DNA of 64,000 nt from JACPPO01 sp965262505. GTDB taxonomy: Bacteria; Acidobacteriota; Vicinamibacteria; Vicinamibacterales; UBA2999. A program made the translations under genes and the position numbers. Positions 9,399 through 17,817 of the stretch are shown here, piece after piece; the first letter of the stretch is position 1; the number at the start of each line of letters is the position of its first letter. Where the stretch lies: NCBI GenBank assembly GCA_965262505.1, contig CBDHFM010000030.1, positions 1-64,000 of the forward strand, in the 5' to 3' direction. The notes below the pieces were generated by a model. That model was not told the origin of the DNA. It did no database searches and worked only from the letters and a program-made list of their open reading frames with translations.

Positions 9399-10643
9399 CG
9401 GCGAGGACATCTGGTCAGGCCGCAGAGCCAGCGCGAGGCCTCCGCCCACAAGGGAAAGCAAACAGAGCTGGATTTCTCCCGCTCGCACCCACCCGGCGGA
9501 ACCGGCGATCCACCCCATCGAATAGCCGGCGACGGCAGAGGAGGCGTACAGGCTCGTCACGAAGATGCCCGAGGCGCGGCCGGCCAAGCTGCTCCGGACC
9601 GCTTTTACGTGATAGGCCGCCAGATTGACGTAAAGGATGCCGCTGGCAACCAGCCCCCAGAAGAAGGACAGAATCGCCTGGGTCGCGAAGGCTCCCGATC
9701 CGTGGAAAAGCAGGTATCCCAGCGCGGCGGCGCCGAAGAAGGCGACGCTCAGCAGGAGCCGGGGCGAGAAGCGATCGCCCAGCCAGCCGCCGCCAATGGA
9801 AGCGAGGGCGCCCAGTCCAAAAATGCTCATGACAGTTCCGGCAACCGTCGGCGAGTACTGGAGTTCTTCTCGGAGAAAGGTTGGATACATTCCGAGATAG
9901 CCGTAAATCACCAGGCCGCCAATGAGGCTCAGAAAGGTCAGAAGAACTGTGTTTCGGTTCAGGAGCGTCGCCGCCCCGCTGAGATTGGCTCGGCTCTGTC
10001 CGTCACCTTGCGTCTCGGTGAACCAGGGACGCACGAACAGCGCAATCATGGCCATCAGCAAGAAACCGGCGAGCCCGAACAGGATCATGGGAACCCGCCA
10101 GCTCCGGTAGGTGTTCAGAAGAACGCCTCCCACAATGGGGCTGGCCGTGGCACCGACGCCGAAACAAAAATTGATCGCGCCGACGGCGGCACCGCGATGG
10201 CGGTTAAAGTAGTTTGCCGCGATGGCGATCAAGACGGTCAACTGCATGGCCTCGCCGATGCCGGTCGCCGCTCGGTAGAGGAACATATCCGCGAGTCCTA
10301 CGGAAATGACAGTGAGCACCGTTCCCGTGGAAAAGATCGCGACTCCCAGTTGCAGCACGGTCTTGCGGGAGTAACGCGCCAAGAGGAAGCCGGTCGGCAG
10401 CCCTGCCACTGCCATCCCCAGAGTGAAAACTGTCGAGACGAGGCCGATATCGGCAAGGGAAAAACCGTATTCGCTTCGGACGTCGGGGGCGAGCAGCGGG
10501 AAAAGCTGGCGGTCCATTGCGTTTATCACGTAGGACGCGAGCAGCACGCCGAACATGACCAGAGCAAGGCCGCGCGGGCCCGAGGGGAGGATTTGGTCTT
10601 CCTTTTCGCCGGGGCGAGCTTGCCCCTCCGGCAGTTCCGCCAT
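9369..10643 (-). CDS. MFS transporter
   Basis: 424 residues with about 12 hydrophobic segments and a long central loop near residue 205 (RPWFTETQGDGQSRANLS). The N-terminal half includes NAMDRQLFPLLAPDVRSEYG and GLPTGFLLARYSRKTVLQLG, which is the MFS loop 2-3 signature form. This subfamily (anion, sugar-acid or aromatic-acid symporters) transports small organic anions, but the substrate cannot be told from sequence. The start lies 5 bases after the stop of the deacetylase gene, so the two form an operon. Transport of the deacetylase substrate or product is the natural guess. Confidence 0.85.
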   Translation of the reverse strand: MAELPEGQARPGEKEDQILPSGPRGLALVMFGVLLASYVINAMDRQLFPLLAPDVRSEYGFSLADIGLVSTVFTLGMAVAGLPTGFLLARYSRKTVLQLGVAIFSTGTVLTVISVGLADMFLYRAATGIGEAMQLTVLIAIAANYFNRHRGAAVGAINFCFGVGATASPIVGGVLLNTYRSWRVPMILFGLAGFLLMAMIALFVRPWFTETQGDGQSRANLSGAATLLNRNTVLLTFLSLIGGLVIYGYLGMYPTFLREELQYSPTVAGTVMSIFGLGALASIGGGWLGDRFSPRLLLSVAFFGAAALGYLLFHGSGAFATQAILSFFWGLVASGILYVNLAAYHVKAVRSSLAGRASGIFVTSLYASSAVAGYSMGWIAGSAGWVRAGEIQLCLLSLVGGGLALALRPDQMSSPGYPPPAEGG

Positions 10644-10648
10644 TGGGC

Positions 10649-11575
10649 TTAGGAACTGTGCGAGGTGGATGGCGCGGGCGTCAAGGTCGATGCGTTCGCC
10701 TCGCCGCGACCCGTCGCGCGCACGTACCAGTCCAGAATCTGCTCGCCGGTCCAGAACACCACGCCGGGACGGCTCTGGATATGCTCGAGTGCTTCCCGGA
10801 AGTAGCGGAGTCGATGGGGAGCCCCCATCAGATAGGGGTGCCCCACCAGAGCCATGATCCGCGCCGATTCGTGCGCGTCACCGTACAACTGCTCAAACTG
10901 GTCGATGGCGCGATCTCTGTACTCCGTTGCCGGGTGGTGCTGAATCGCCATCATGGCGACGTCGTTGCATTCCTGCGTGTACGGAATGTTCACCAGCGGA
11001 CGGGCGCGGGTCTTCAACACAACCGGCTGGTCGTCGAGAACCCAATCGCAGACGTATTCGTAGCCTTCCTCGGCCAAGATGTCGGGCGTCTCCCAGGTCT
11101 CCGTCAAGCCGGGCCCCAGCCATCCGCGCGGCGCGCAGCCGGTAAATTCGCGGATGACTTCTCTTGTTCTGGCGATATCGGCGCGCTCATCGGGAACCTT
11201 CTGCATGTTCTTCTGGCCGAATCCGTGCCCGATAAACTCCCATCCGCGGTCCAGCGCCGCGCGCGAAATCGGCTCATAGGCCTTGAGCGCCGAACCGTTG
11301 ATCGCCAGCACGGCGCGGATCCGGAAGCGGTCCAGCACTTCCAGCATTCTCCAAAAACCGATGCGATTTCCGTATTCGTGCCACGCCCAGTTGGGAATAT
11401 CTGGCATCGGCGAGCCGCCCGCAGGCGGCGTGAGAACGGTCCGCGGCATTGTCTCGCGCGGATTCCATTCCTCCACATTGATAATGACCCAGACCACGAG
11501 CCGCGCGCCGCCAGGCAAGACGAGCCGCGGGCGGTCTTGGATCGCCGAATAGGAGAGGCGCTCGTTCGGCAGCAT
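10649..11575 (-). CDS. PuuE-type polysaccharide deacetylase family protein
   Basis: 308 residues with no signal peptide, so cytoplasmic. It matches NodB-fold enzymes of the PuuE/allantoinase-like branch: VVWVIINVEEWNPRE at the start, the YGNRIGFWRMLEVLDRF segment near residue 68, GHGFGQKNMQ near residue 118, GWLGPGLTETWETPDIL, and a late VGHPYLMGAPHR. These enzymes hydrolyse C-N bonds in small amides, and several members act on ureides rather than polysaccharides. GGAGGA lies upstream of the ATG. It is followed after 5 bases by the MFS transporter, consistent with uptake and hydrolysis of one compound. Confidence 0.8.
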   Translation of the reverse strand: MLPNERLSYSAIQDRPRLVLPGGARLVVWVIINVEEWNPRETMPRTVLTPPAGGSPMPDIPNWAWHEYGNRIGFWRMLEVLDRFRIRAVLAINGSALKAYEPISRAALDRGWEFIGHGFGQKNMQKVPDERADIARTREVIREFTGCAPRGWLGPGLTETWETPDILAEEGYEYVCDWVLDDQPVVLKTRARPLVNIPYTQECNDVAMMAIQHHPATEYRDRAIDQFEQLYGDAHESARIMALVGHPYLMGAPHRLRYFREALEHIQSRPGVVFWTGEQILDWYVRATGRGEANASTLTPAPSTSHSS

Positions 11576-11651
11576 GAGATCATTCCTCCTGTGGTCCGAT
11601 GAAAGGCGAGCCGAAGTCGAGGCAATTATAAATCTCTTCTCTCAGGCACCA

Positions 11652-11681
11652 CGCTCGGCGATTCCTCCTATAATCAGGCCC
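11652..11681 (+). promoter_or_regulatory. Promoter-like repeated element with TATAAT (copy 2)
   Basis: Second copy of the element at 76-105, with one mismatch in 30 bases and TATAAT at 11669-11674. It is 50 bases upstream of the cytochrome c gene, which is a good distance for its promoter. Confidence 0.5.
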
Positions 11682-11730
11682 TGGGGCGGCGACGCCCTGA
11701 ATCGTTGAAACCCACAACCGCGGAGTTCAC

Positions 11731-12726
11731 ATGCGGGTATTCAAGTGGTCTTGGTTCGTCGCAGTCTCGTGCGTCGCGCTCTTTCCCGCGCTCGGCGCCG
11801 AAGCCACTCAGGACGCCGATCGGCAGACGGACGTCGTCCAGGCCTCTCCACCCTGGGCCTATCCCGTCATGGACGAGGGCCGCGGACGGGGCCCCGACGA
11901 TGGGACGCTGCACAGCGTGGAGGGAAGCAATCTTCAGCTGACCCAAACGCAGATCAACGATCGGTTCTCGCCGCCCGATTGGTATCCGGACGAACATCCG
12001 CCCATGCCCGAAGTGGTTGCGCATGGCCGCCAGCCGCTGGTGCGCGCCTGCGCCCAGTGCCACATGCCGCACGGTGCCGGGCATCCGGAATCGGCGAGTC
12101 TGGCGGGCTTGCCGGCTGACTACATCTTTGAGCAGACGCTGGCCTATCAGAGAGGCACCCGTAAGAGCCTTGTACCGGCACGTTCGAGGAGCATGATTGA
12201 AATCGCTGCTGAAATGACCGAAGAGGAAATGCGGATTGCCGCAGAATATTTCGCTTCGCTGCCGCCGGTGAAGTGGATAACCGTCATCGAGGCCGACATG
12301 GTTCCGGAAACCTATGTGGGCGCCGGCAACATGCGCCATGCCGAGCGCGGTGGCGGGATGGAGCCGATCGGAAATCGTATTATCGAGATTCCCGAAAATT
12401 CAGAATTGGCCGAACTACGGGATTCGCATAGCCCGTTTGTGGCCTATGTCCCTCGTGGCAGCGTTGCGGCGGGCAGCGAGCTTGCGGCGACGGGAGGCGG
12501 GCGCTCTATTCAGTGCTCGGTGTGTCACGGCCCGGATCTCAAGGGTCTCGGGCAGGTTCCGAGCATCGCAGGTCGCTCGCCCATTTATCTCGCGCGCCAG
12601 ATGTTTGACATCAAATACGGTGCCCGCGGTGGCGCGAATGCGGAGCTCATGCGAGGCGCGGTCGACGATTTGACCGACGAGGATGTTCTCAATCTCTCGG
12701 CCTATCTGGCCTCGCTCGACCCGTAG
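11731..12726 (+). CDS. Exported dihaem cytochrome c (c4-like)
   Basis: 331 residues with a signal peptide (cleavage near LGAEATQ, residue 25). There are two CxxCH haem-attachment sites, CAQCH near residue 108 and CSVCH near residue 267, each followed by a helix-rich class I cytochrome domain. Methionine ligands are probable within DMVPETYVG and the MRGAVDDLTD region. Similar c4-type proteins pass electrons from PQQ or other periplasmic dehydrogenases to a terminal oxidase. The PQQ dehydrogenase at 14081-15787 lies nearby, separated from it by an insertion sequence. Confidence 0.85.
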   Translation: MRVFKWSWFVAVSCVALFPALGAEATQDADRQTDVVQASPPWAYPVMDEGRGRGPDDGTLHSVEGSNLQLTQTQINDRFSPPDWYPDEHPPMPEVVAHGRQPLVRACAQCHMPHGAGHPESASLAGLPADYIFEQTLAYQRGTRKSLVPARSRSMIEIAAEMTEEEMRIAAEYFASLPPVKWITVIEADMVPETYVGAGNMRHAERGGGMEPIGNRIIEIPENSELAELRDSHSPFVAYVPRGSVAAGSELAATGGGRSIQCSVCHGPDLKGLGQVPSIAGRSPIYLARQMFDIKYGARGGANAELMRGAVDDLTDEDVLNLSAYLASLDP

Positions 12727-12741
12727 CGTTGGACCATCGAC

Positions 12742-12776
12742 AGCGAAGCGCGGACCCGGGCACGGTGGGCTTCGCT
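12742..12776 (+). terminator. Hairpin after the cytochrome c gene
   Basis: An 8-base-pair stem AGCGAAGC/GCTTCGCT, with a second CCC/GGG pairing inside, 16 bases after the stop codon. No clear T-run. It lies just outside the inferred left end of the ISAzo13 element. Confidence 0.4.
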
Positions 12777-12778
12777 AA

Positions 12779-14081
12779 GAGCCTGCAAGGACATAACTGC
12801 TTGTACTGTTGATCGGCGAGTAGTACGCTGCGCCCGTGGAGGTGGCCACCCTGCGGGCAAAGCATGCAGCGCTGGCGCCCGTGCTCACGGAGCGATCGCG
12901 CCGGGTGTGGGCGGCGACTGAGGCCCAGGCGATCGGTTATGGCGGCACGGCGCTGGTCGCCCGAGCCACGGGTATCGCGACATCGACCATCCAGCGCGGT
13001 TTGCGTGAATTGACGGCGGACGAGCCGCTCGCGGGCGGCCGGACGCGAAGGGCGGGCGGCGGCCGCAAGCGCGCGATCGATCTCGACGCGACGCTGCTGC
13101 GCGATTTGGATGCGTTGGTCGAGCCGACCGCCCCCGGCGATCCCGACTCGCCGCTGCGGTGGACGTGCCAGAGCGCACGGACGTTGGCGGTGGCGCTCGA
13201 CGGTCTGGGCCACCGCGTCAGCCACACGGTGGTCGCCGAGTTGTTGCACGGACTGGGCTACAGCCTGCAGGGCAACGCCAAGACTCGTGAGGGCCGCCAG
13301 CATGTCGATCGGGACGCGCAGTTTCGGTACATCGCCCGGCGCGTGCGACGCGCGCAACGGCAACAGCAGCCGACGATTTCGGTGGACACCAAGAAGAAGG
13401 AGCTGGTCGGCGCGTTCAAGAACGCGGGCCGCACCTGGCGCCCGGCGAAGACGCCGCAGCGGGTACAGGTCCACGACTTCGTGATCCCGGCCACCGCCAC
13501 CACGGGCGGGAAGGCCATTCCGTATGGCATCTACGATCTGCATCGCAACGAAGGCTGGGTGCGTGTCGGGATCGATCACGACACCGCGAGCTTCGCGGTA
13601 CGGTCGATCCAGCGTTGGTGGCAGCACATGGGTCGCCCGGCGTATCGACAAGCCCAGTCGCTGTTGATCACGGCGGATGCAGGCGGGAGCAACGGGGCGC
13701 GCCTCCGGTTGTGGAAGTGGGAACTGCCGCGTCTGGCCAATCGGACGGGCTTGGTGATCACGGTCTGTCACTTTCCGCCGGGTACGAGCAAGTGGAACAA
13801 GATCGAGCATCGGGTGTTCTCGCACATCGCGATGAATTGGCGCGGCACCCCACTCGTCGACTTGGCCACGATCGTGAGCCTCATTGGCTCGACGCACAGT
13901 CGGTCCGGACTCCGCGTTCGGTCGGAACTCGACCGCGGCCCATACCCGGGTGGCCTCACCGTCACCGATGCGCAGCTGGCGACGGTACGCCTCGAGCGGC
14001 ATCGCTTTCACGGCGACTGGAACTACACGATCCATCCCGCTGCTCCGAGAACACAAAAGTCAGTAATTGTCTGACAAGCCC
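12779..14081 (+). mobile_element. ISAzo13-family insertion sequence
   Basis: About 1.3 kb around one transposase gene. The ends are imperfect inverted repeats: the left end near 12781 reads GCCTGCAAGGACATAACTG, and the complement of the right end near 14079 reads GCTTGTCAGACAATTACTG. The right end touches the stop codon of the PQQ dehydrogenase. I find no clear target-site duplication, so the exact borders are uncertain by a few bases. Confidence 0.65.
12836..14074 (+). CDS. ISAzo13 family transposase
   Basis: 412 residues from a GTG start. It has an N-terminal helix-turn-helix region (GIATSTIQRGLREL near residue 45), a GGGRKRA basic stretch, and a DDE core with SVDTKKKELVG near residue 182, LLITADAGGSNG near residue 280, and PPGTSKWNKIEHRVFSH near residue 315. 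These are hallmark segments of the ISAzo13 transposase. The ORF is full length and intact, so the element may be active. Confidence 0.9.
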   Translation: MEVATLRAKHAALAPVLTERSRRVWAATEAQAIGYGGTALVARATGIATSTIQRGLRELTADEPLAGGRTRRAGGGRKRAIDLDATLLRDLDALVEPTAPGDPDSPLRWTCQSARTLAVALDGLGHRVSHTVVAELLHGLGYSLQGNAKTREGRQHVDRDAQFRYIARRVRRAQRQQQPTISVDTKKKELVGAFKNAGRTWRPAKTPQRVQVHDFVIPATATTGGKAIPYGIYDLHRNEGWVRVGIDHDTASFAVRSIQRWWQHMGRPAYRQAQSLLITADAGGSNGARLRLWKWELPRLANRTGLVITVCHFPPGTSKWNKIEHRVFSHIAMNWRGTPLVDLATIVSLIGSTHSRSGLRVRSELDRGPYPGGLTVTDAQLATVRLERHRFHGDWNYTIHPAAPRTQKSVIV

Positions 14082-15787
14082 TAATCCTCGAGAGCAAAGA
14101 CCATCAGGACGTTGGTCCCGTCTGGTACGTTCAGTTCAGGATACAAGCCAGCCAGATGCCTCGTTCCCGCCGTATCGCCCCCTACCGCCACCGCCACGTA
14201 TTGTTTGCCGTCTGCGGCATAGGAGATGGGATAGCCGGTCACCGGCGCACTGAGCGGGGTTTCCCACAGGACGTCGCCCGTATCAGCATCGAGCGCTCGG
14301 AAGTAGCGATGCAGATCGCCAACGAATACCAATCCGCCCGCCGTGGTCAGCACTGAGCCCAGGGCCGCTCGCTGGTCATAGGTCCAAAGAACCCGGCCGT
14401 CTGCAGCCGAAACCGCTGACAGCCTTCCCACCTGTTCGTTCGAGCCTTGCATGTGCTCGATGTGATCGTAGTTGACGCCGGAAACGGCGACATCCAGCGG
14501 CACCACTTCAAAGACGGTGCATTCATTGCTCACAGGGCTGTACAAGGTATTCGTTATCGGGTTGTAGGCATCCGTTTGAAACAGCTTTCCGCCGCGCATC
14601 CCGGGGCACACGAGGGGAGCATCCCCAATCGCTGTCGATATCAGCGCCTCGTTCATCGTGATCGCACCGGTGGTCGAGTCGATGTGTTCGTAGAGGTTCT
14701 GGTAGGCCACGAGCTGTTGGTGCCACAGATACTCTCCATTCTCCCGGTCCAAGGCCCACAGGATACCGGGCTTGCCGAGCACGTAGACGACCTTGCGGAC
14801 GGTGCCGTCAATCTCCACGTCGGCCAGGATCGGGTTGTCCTGGTGATCCATATCGAAGTTGTCACGGGGCTCCATCTGGAAAAACCAGCGGATGGCTCCG
14901 GACTCCGCGTCGAGGGCGAGTATCGAGTTTGAGTAAAACAGCGCACCGTTACCCGTTCCCTTGTGCAGTTCCGGATAGGGATACGGGCTGGCCGTCGTCC
15001 AATAGACCAGGTCGAGATCCGGGTCGTAGCTCCCGGTTAGCCAGAAAGAGGCTTTCCGGCGTTGCTCGTACGGGACTCCGTTCCAGGTCGCGACATGCTC
15101 CGGAGGATCTCCGGGACCCGCGACCGACTCCCGTCGCCAGAGCTCTTCCCCCGTCTCCGCGTCATGGGCGCTCAGAAAACAGGCGCGAGAGGTTCCCGTG
15201 CCACATGTCAGGCCGGCGAACACCTTGCCGTTACCGGCGATAGGCCCGGCCGAGTAGTTGATCCGATCGCTGGGATCGCCGTTCTCGATCTCCCAGACGA
15301 GGCGTCCGGTGCTCGCGTCGAGTGCGACCAGATAGGCGTCTTCGGTGGTGAGAAATATCTTGTCCTCGTAGATCGCGAGATTGCGGGTCATATTACTCAT
15401 GCCTTCGGGCAAGCTTCGACGGTATTCCCAGCGAAGGTCACCCGTTCGCGCATCCAGGGCCTGCACCGTCCCTTGGGTTTGCTGCAAATACATCACGCCC
15501 CGATACACAAGCGGCTCTGGTTCCTGGGTGCCGCTCGCCATTGCCAACGTCCACGCCGGGCGCAAGCCTTCGACGTTCTCGCGAGTGACTTGGTCGAGAG
15601 GGCTGAATCCGCTGGCACCATTGTCGCGACGCCACCTCAGCCAGTCCGCCGGGTCAGGGTCTTGGAGAATGGCGTCAGTCACGGGGGCGAAGCCCGGTTG
15701 TTGTGGCTGCGACGAACAGGCACCGATCACCAGAACCAGCGCCGGTATCGCCAGCGCCGTGCCACGCCTTGCCACACAGATTCTCAT
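14081..15787 (-). CDS. PQQ-dependent dehydrogenase-like lipoprotein (beta-propeller quinoprotein)
   Basis: 568 residues from the ATG at 15787, chosen because GAGGAGG precedes it and the product then begins with a lipoprotein signal (VLVIGAC, lipobox Cys near residue 24). The body is an eight-bladed quinoprotein propeller: DWLRWRRDNGASGFSPL at the start, repeated ALDARTGDLRWEY and ALDASTGRLVWEI blades, a W-docking blade YDPDLDLVYWTTASPYPYP, and DNFDMDHQDNP near the expected active-site Asp. Probably a periplasmic alcohol or polyol dehydrogenase anchored to a membrane; substrate unknown. It may pass electrons to the cytochrome at 11731-12726. Confidence 0.85.
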   Translation of the reverse strand: MRICVARRGTALAIPALVLVIGACSSQPQQPGFAPVTDAILQDPDPADWLRWRRDNGASGFSPLDQVTRENVEGLRPAWTLAMASGTQEPEPLVYRGVMYLQQTQGTVQALDARTGDLRWEYRRSLPEGMSNMTRNLAIYEDKIFLTTEDAYLVALDASTGRLVWEIENGDPSDRINYSAGPIAGNGKVFAGLTCGTGTSRACFLSAHDAETGEELWRRESVAGPGDPPEHVATWNGVPYEQRRKASFWLTGSYDPDLDLVYWTTASPYPYPELHKGTGNGALFYSNSILALDAESGAIRWFFQMEPRDNFDMDHQDNPILADVEIDGTVRKVVYVLGKPGILWALDRENGEYLWHQQLVAYQNLYEHIDSTTGAITMNEALISTAIGDAPLVCPGMRGGKLFQTDAYNPITNTLYSPVSNECTVFEVVPLDVAVSGVNYDHIEHMQGSNEQVGRLSAVSAADGRVLWTYDQRAALGSVLTTAGGLVFVGDLHRYFRALDADTGDVLWETPLSAPVTGYPISYAADGKQYVAVAVGGDTAGTRHLAGLYPELNVPDGTNVLMVFALED

Positions 15788-15945
15788 TGCTCCTCCTCGT
15801 GTCCGTCGCCCGGTGCCGGCGGTCCGCCCGTCCCCTTTCCGAAACTCGGTCATTGTATCGTCGTCCGGTACAGAGCGGCGATACAATGGGCGAGCTACTC
15901 AGCGAAAAGGCCCGACCCGAACAGACTGAAAACAGAGGCAACAGA

Positions 15946-17715
15946 GTGAACACTCTCAACGCTTCCAGCGGATGTCTCAGCCGCGTCATCGCGGTGGCCC
16001 TGGCGCTCGCCGGTTCGGCGCCGGGCCTGGCGCAAGAACCCTCGGGCCGCGTCCTCGTGCTCACGGGCGCCACAATCATTGACGGTGTTGCCGATGCTCC
16101 GCTGCTGGATCGGTCGATCGTGATCGAGGGGAGCACGATTGAGGCGATCCTTCCGGCCGGTTCGCCGTTGCCGGTGGGAGCCGAGACGGTCGATCTGGAT
16201 GGCAGTTATGTGATCCCGGGGCTGTTGGACTCGCATGTTCATTGGCTGGACTGGATGGGAGAGCTGTTTCTCAATCACGGCGTGACGTCGGTCGTTGCGA
16301 TGGCTAACCTGGACCCGGGGCTGCGCGCGACGAGTCAAGGCACGGAACGCCGACCCAGGCTGTATCACAGCGGTGACCGCGTGCCTTTCACGAACGAAGA
16401 TGGCCCGGACACGATTCGCAGGATCGTGCGAGAGTGGCTCGACAACGAGCCGGACGTGGCCCATTTCCCCAACCACAACGACGCGTCCCGAAACGCGTAT
16501 GCGGCGGCGGCAGAAGAAGTGCACCGCGCTGGGTTCCTGGTTTTCGGGCACGCCGAGATCGCGCCGGACGCGATCAGCGATGGCATGGACGTGATCGAAC
16601 ATGTCTGGGGCTTCACGCAAGCCGCCATGTCGGCGGAGAACCTCGTGGCATTCCAGCAAGGGGAGTTTCTGACCTGGGCGTCGTTCATGACCGATTGGGC
16701 ACAGGTGGACGAGATGATCTCCGACTCGGTCGAGGCCGGTGCCTACCTCAATCCCACGCTGCTCTATGAATGGGGGGCCATGAGTGAGCGCGCCGGCCAG
16801 CGGGAGGTGGACGACTATCGTGTGATCAGCGATCCCCGTCTTGTCTATTTTCCCGAGAACCTCGCGCGAAGCCTGCTGGCGAAGCACCGACAGATAAAGA
16901 ATTTCTCAAGTCGTTACGAGAATATGCCCTTTGTGAGGTATCTGCCGGACGCGGATCGAGTGCAGTTCGAGGAAGGCTATAAGAATGTGCTCGAGTTCGT
17001 TCGTCGCTACGTTCAGGCAGGCGGGAAGATTCACGCCGGAACGGACACCATCTCCGGCGGAATGCCGGGCTTGAGCGTGCATCAGGAAATGCAAATGCTG
17101 GTGGAGGCCGGCCTCACACCGATGCAGGCCCTGAAATCAGCGACCAGATGGTCGGCCGAGTTATTGGAGGGGGTAAACGGCGCACGCGGCCCCGCGAGCG
17201 TCGGTTCCCTCGAGCCGGGCAAGCGGGCCGATCTCATCGTCCTCGGAGCGGATCCCCTGAGCGAGATCTCGAACACACAAGACATTGAACGGGTGATGAA
17301 GGACGGAGCCTGGATCGAACTCGGCTACACCCCGGAATACTATACGTTCAGCGCGCCTTCACGATCGGTCGCCGGAGCCACGTTCGCACCGGTCATCAGC
17401 TCGGTATCGCCTGCCAGCTTGAATGCGGGTGCTGGGACAACACGTGTCGTGCTCGAAGGAAGCGGATTCTTGCTGACCTCGCTGATTCGGGTTGATGGCG
17501 TTTCCGTCAAGACCATCGTCACCAGCCCCCGCCGAGTCGAATTCGACCTTCCCGCGGGGCTGGTTGCGAGCGCGGGTCCCGATCCGTATGGTGCCCCCGG
17601 GCCTCTGCAGAATCTCGGTATCGTCGGCGATCGCGCAATCGAGATTCATGTCTTCAACCCCCCGCCGGAAGGGGGGAGGTCTAATTCCGTCCATCTGCTG
17701 GTTCGGTCGAATTGA
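15946..17715 (+). CDS. Exported amidohydrolase with C-terminal IPT/TIG-like domain
   Basis: 589 residues from a GTG at 15946 that opens a good signal peptide (cleavage near APGLAQE). An ATG at 15886 is in frame but would put an unlikely leader before it. The catalytic domain has VIPGLLDSHVHWLDW (HxH metal ligands), GHAEIA near residue 205, and HAGTDTISGGMPG with the late Asp, ending in the GSLEPGKRADLIVLG signature of imidazolonepropionase/dipeptidase-like amidohydrolases. The last 110 residues, from VISSVSPASLNAG, form an immunoglobulin-like IPT/TIG fold, unusual on this enzyme family. It is divergent from the PQQ dehydrogenase, with a 158-base shared upstream region. Confidence 0.8.
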   Translation: MNTLNASSGCLSRVIAVALALAGSAPGLAQEPSGRVLVLTGATIIDGVADAPLLDRSIVIEGSTIEAILPAGSPLPVGAETVDLDGSYVIPGLLDSHVHWLDWMGELFLNHGVTSVVAMANLDPGLRATSQGTERRPRLYHSGDRVPFTNEDGPDTIRRIVREWLDNEPDVAHFPNHNDASRNAYAAAAEEVHRAGFLVFGHAEIAPDAISDGMDVIEHVWGFTQAAMSAENLVAFQQGEFLTWASFMTDWAQVDEMISDSVEAGAYLNPTLLYEWGAMSERAGQREVDDYRVISDPRLVYFPENLARSLLAKHRQIKNFSSRYENMPFVRYLPDADRVQFEEGYKNVLEFVRRYVQAGGKIHAGTDTISGGMPGLSVHQEMQMLVEAGLTPMQALKSATRWSAELLEGVNGARGPASVGSLEPGKRADLIVLGADPLSEISNTQDIERVMKDGAWIELGYTPEYYTFSAPSRSVAGATFAPVISSVSPASLNAGAGTTRVVLEGSGFLLTSLIRVDGVSVKTIVTSPRRVEFDLPAGLVASAGPDPYGAPGPLQNLGIVGDRAIEIHVFNPPPEGGRSNSVHLLVRSN

Positions 17716-17817
17716 CTCGAGGGTAAGCGGACGGGGAACGTGTGTGCGGCGCAAGGCTTCGATCCTGATGCCGAGGCGTAGCACATGGCCTCTTCGCCGA
17801 CGTAGAGAGGAAAGACG

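Noticed and set aside
9609..10652. 347-codon plus-strand open frame
   Set aside because: Antisense to the MFS transporter. Composition (Gln, Glu, Asn, Ala) reflects reversed hydrophobic codons.
12689..14056. 455-codon minus-strand open frame
   Set aside because: Antisense to the ISAzo13 transposase and very Arg-rich; the plus-strand frame has clear transposase motifs.
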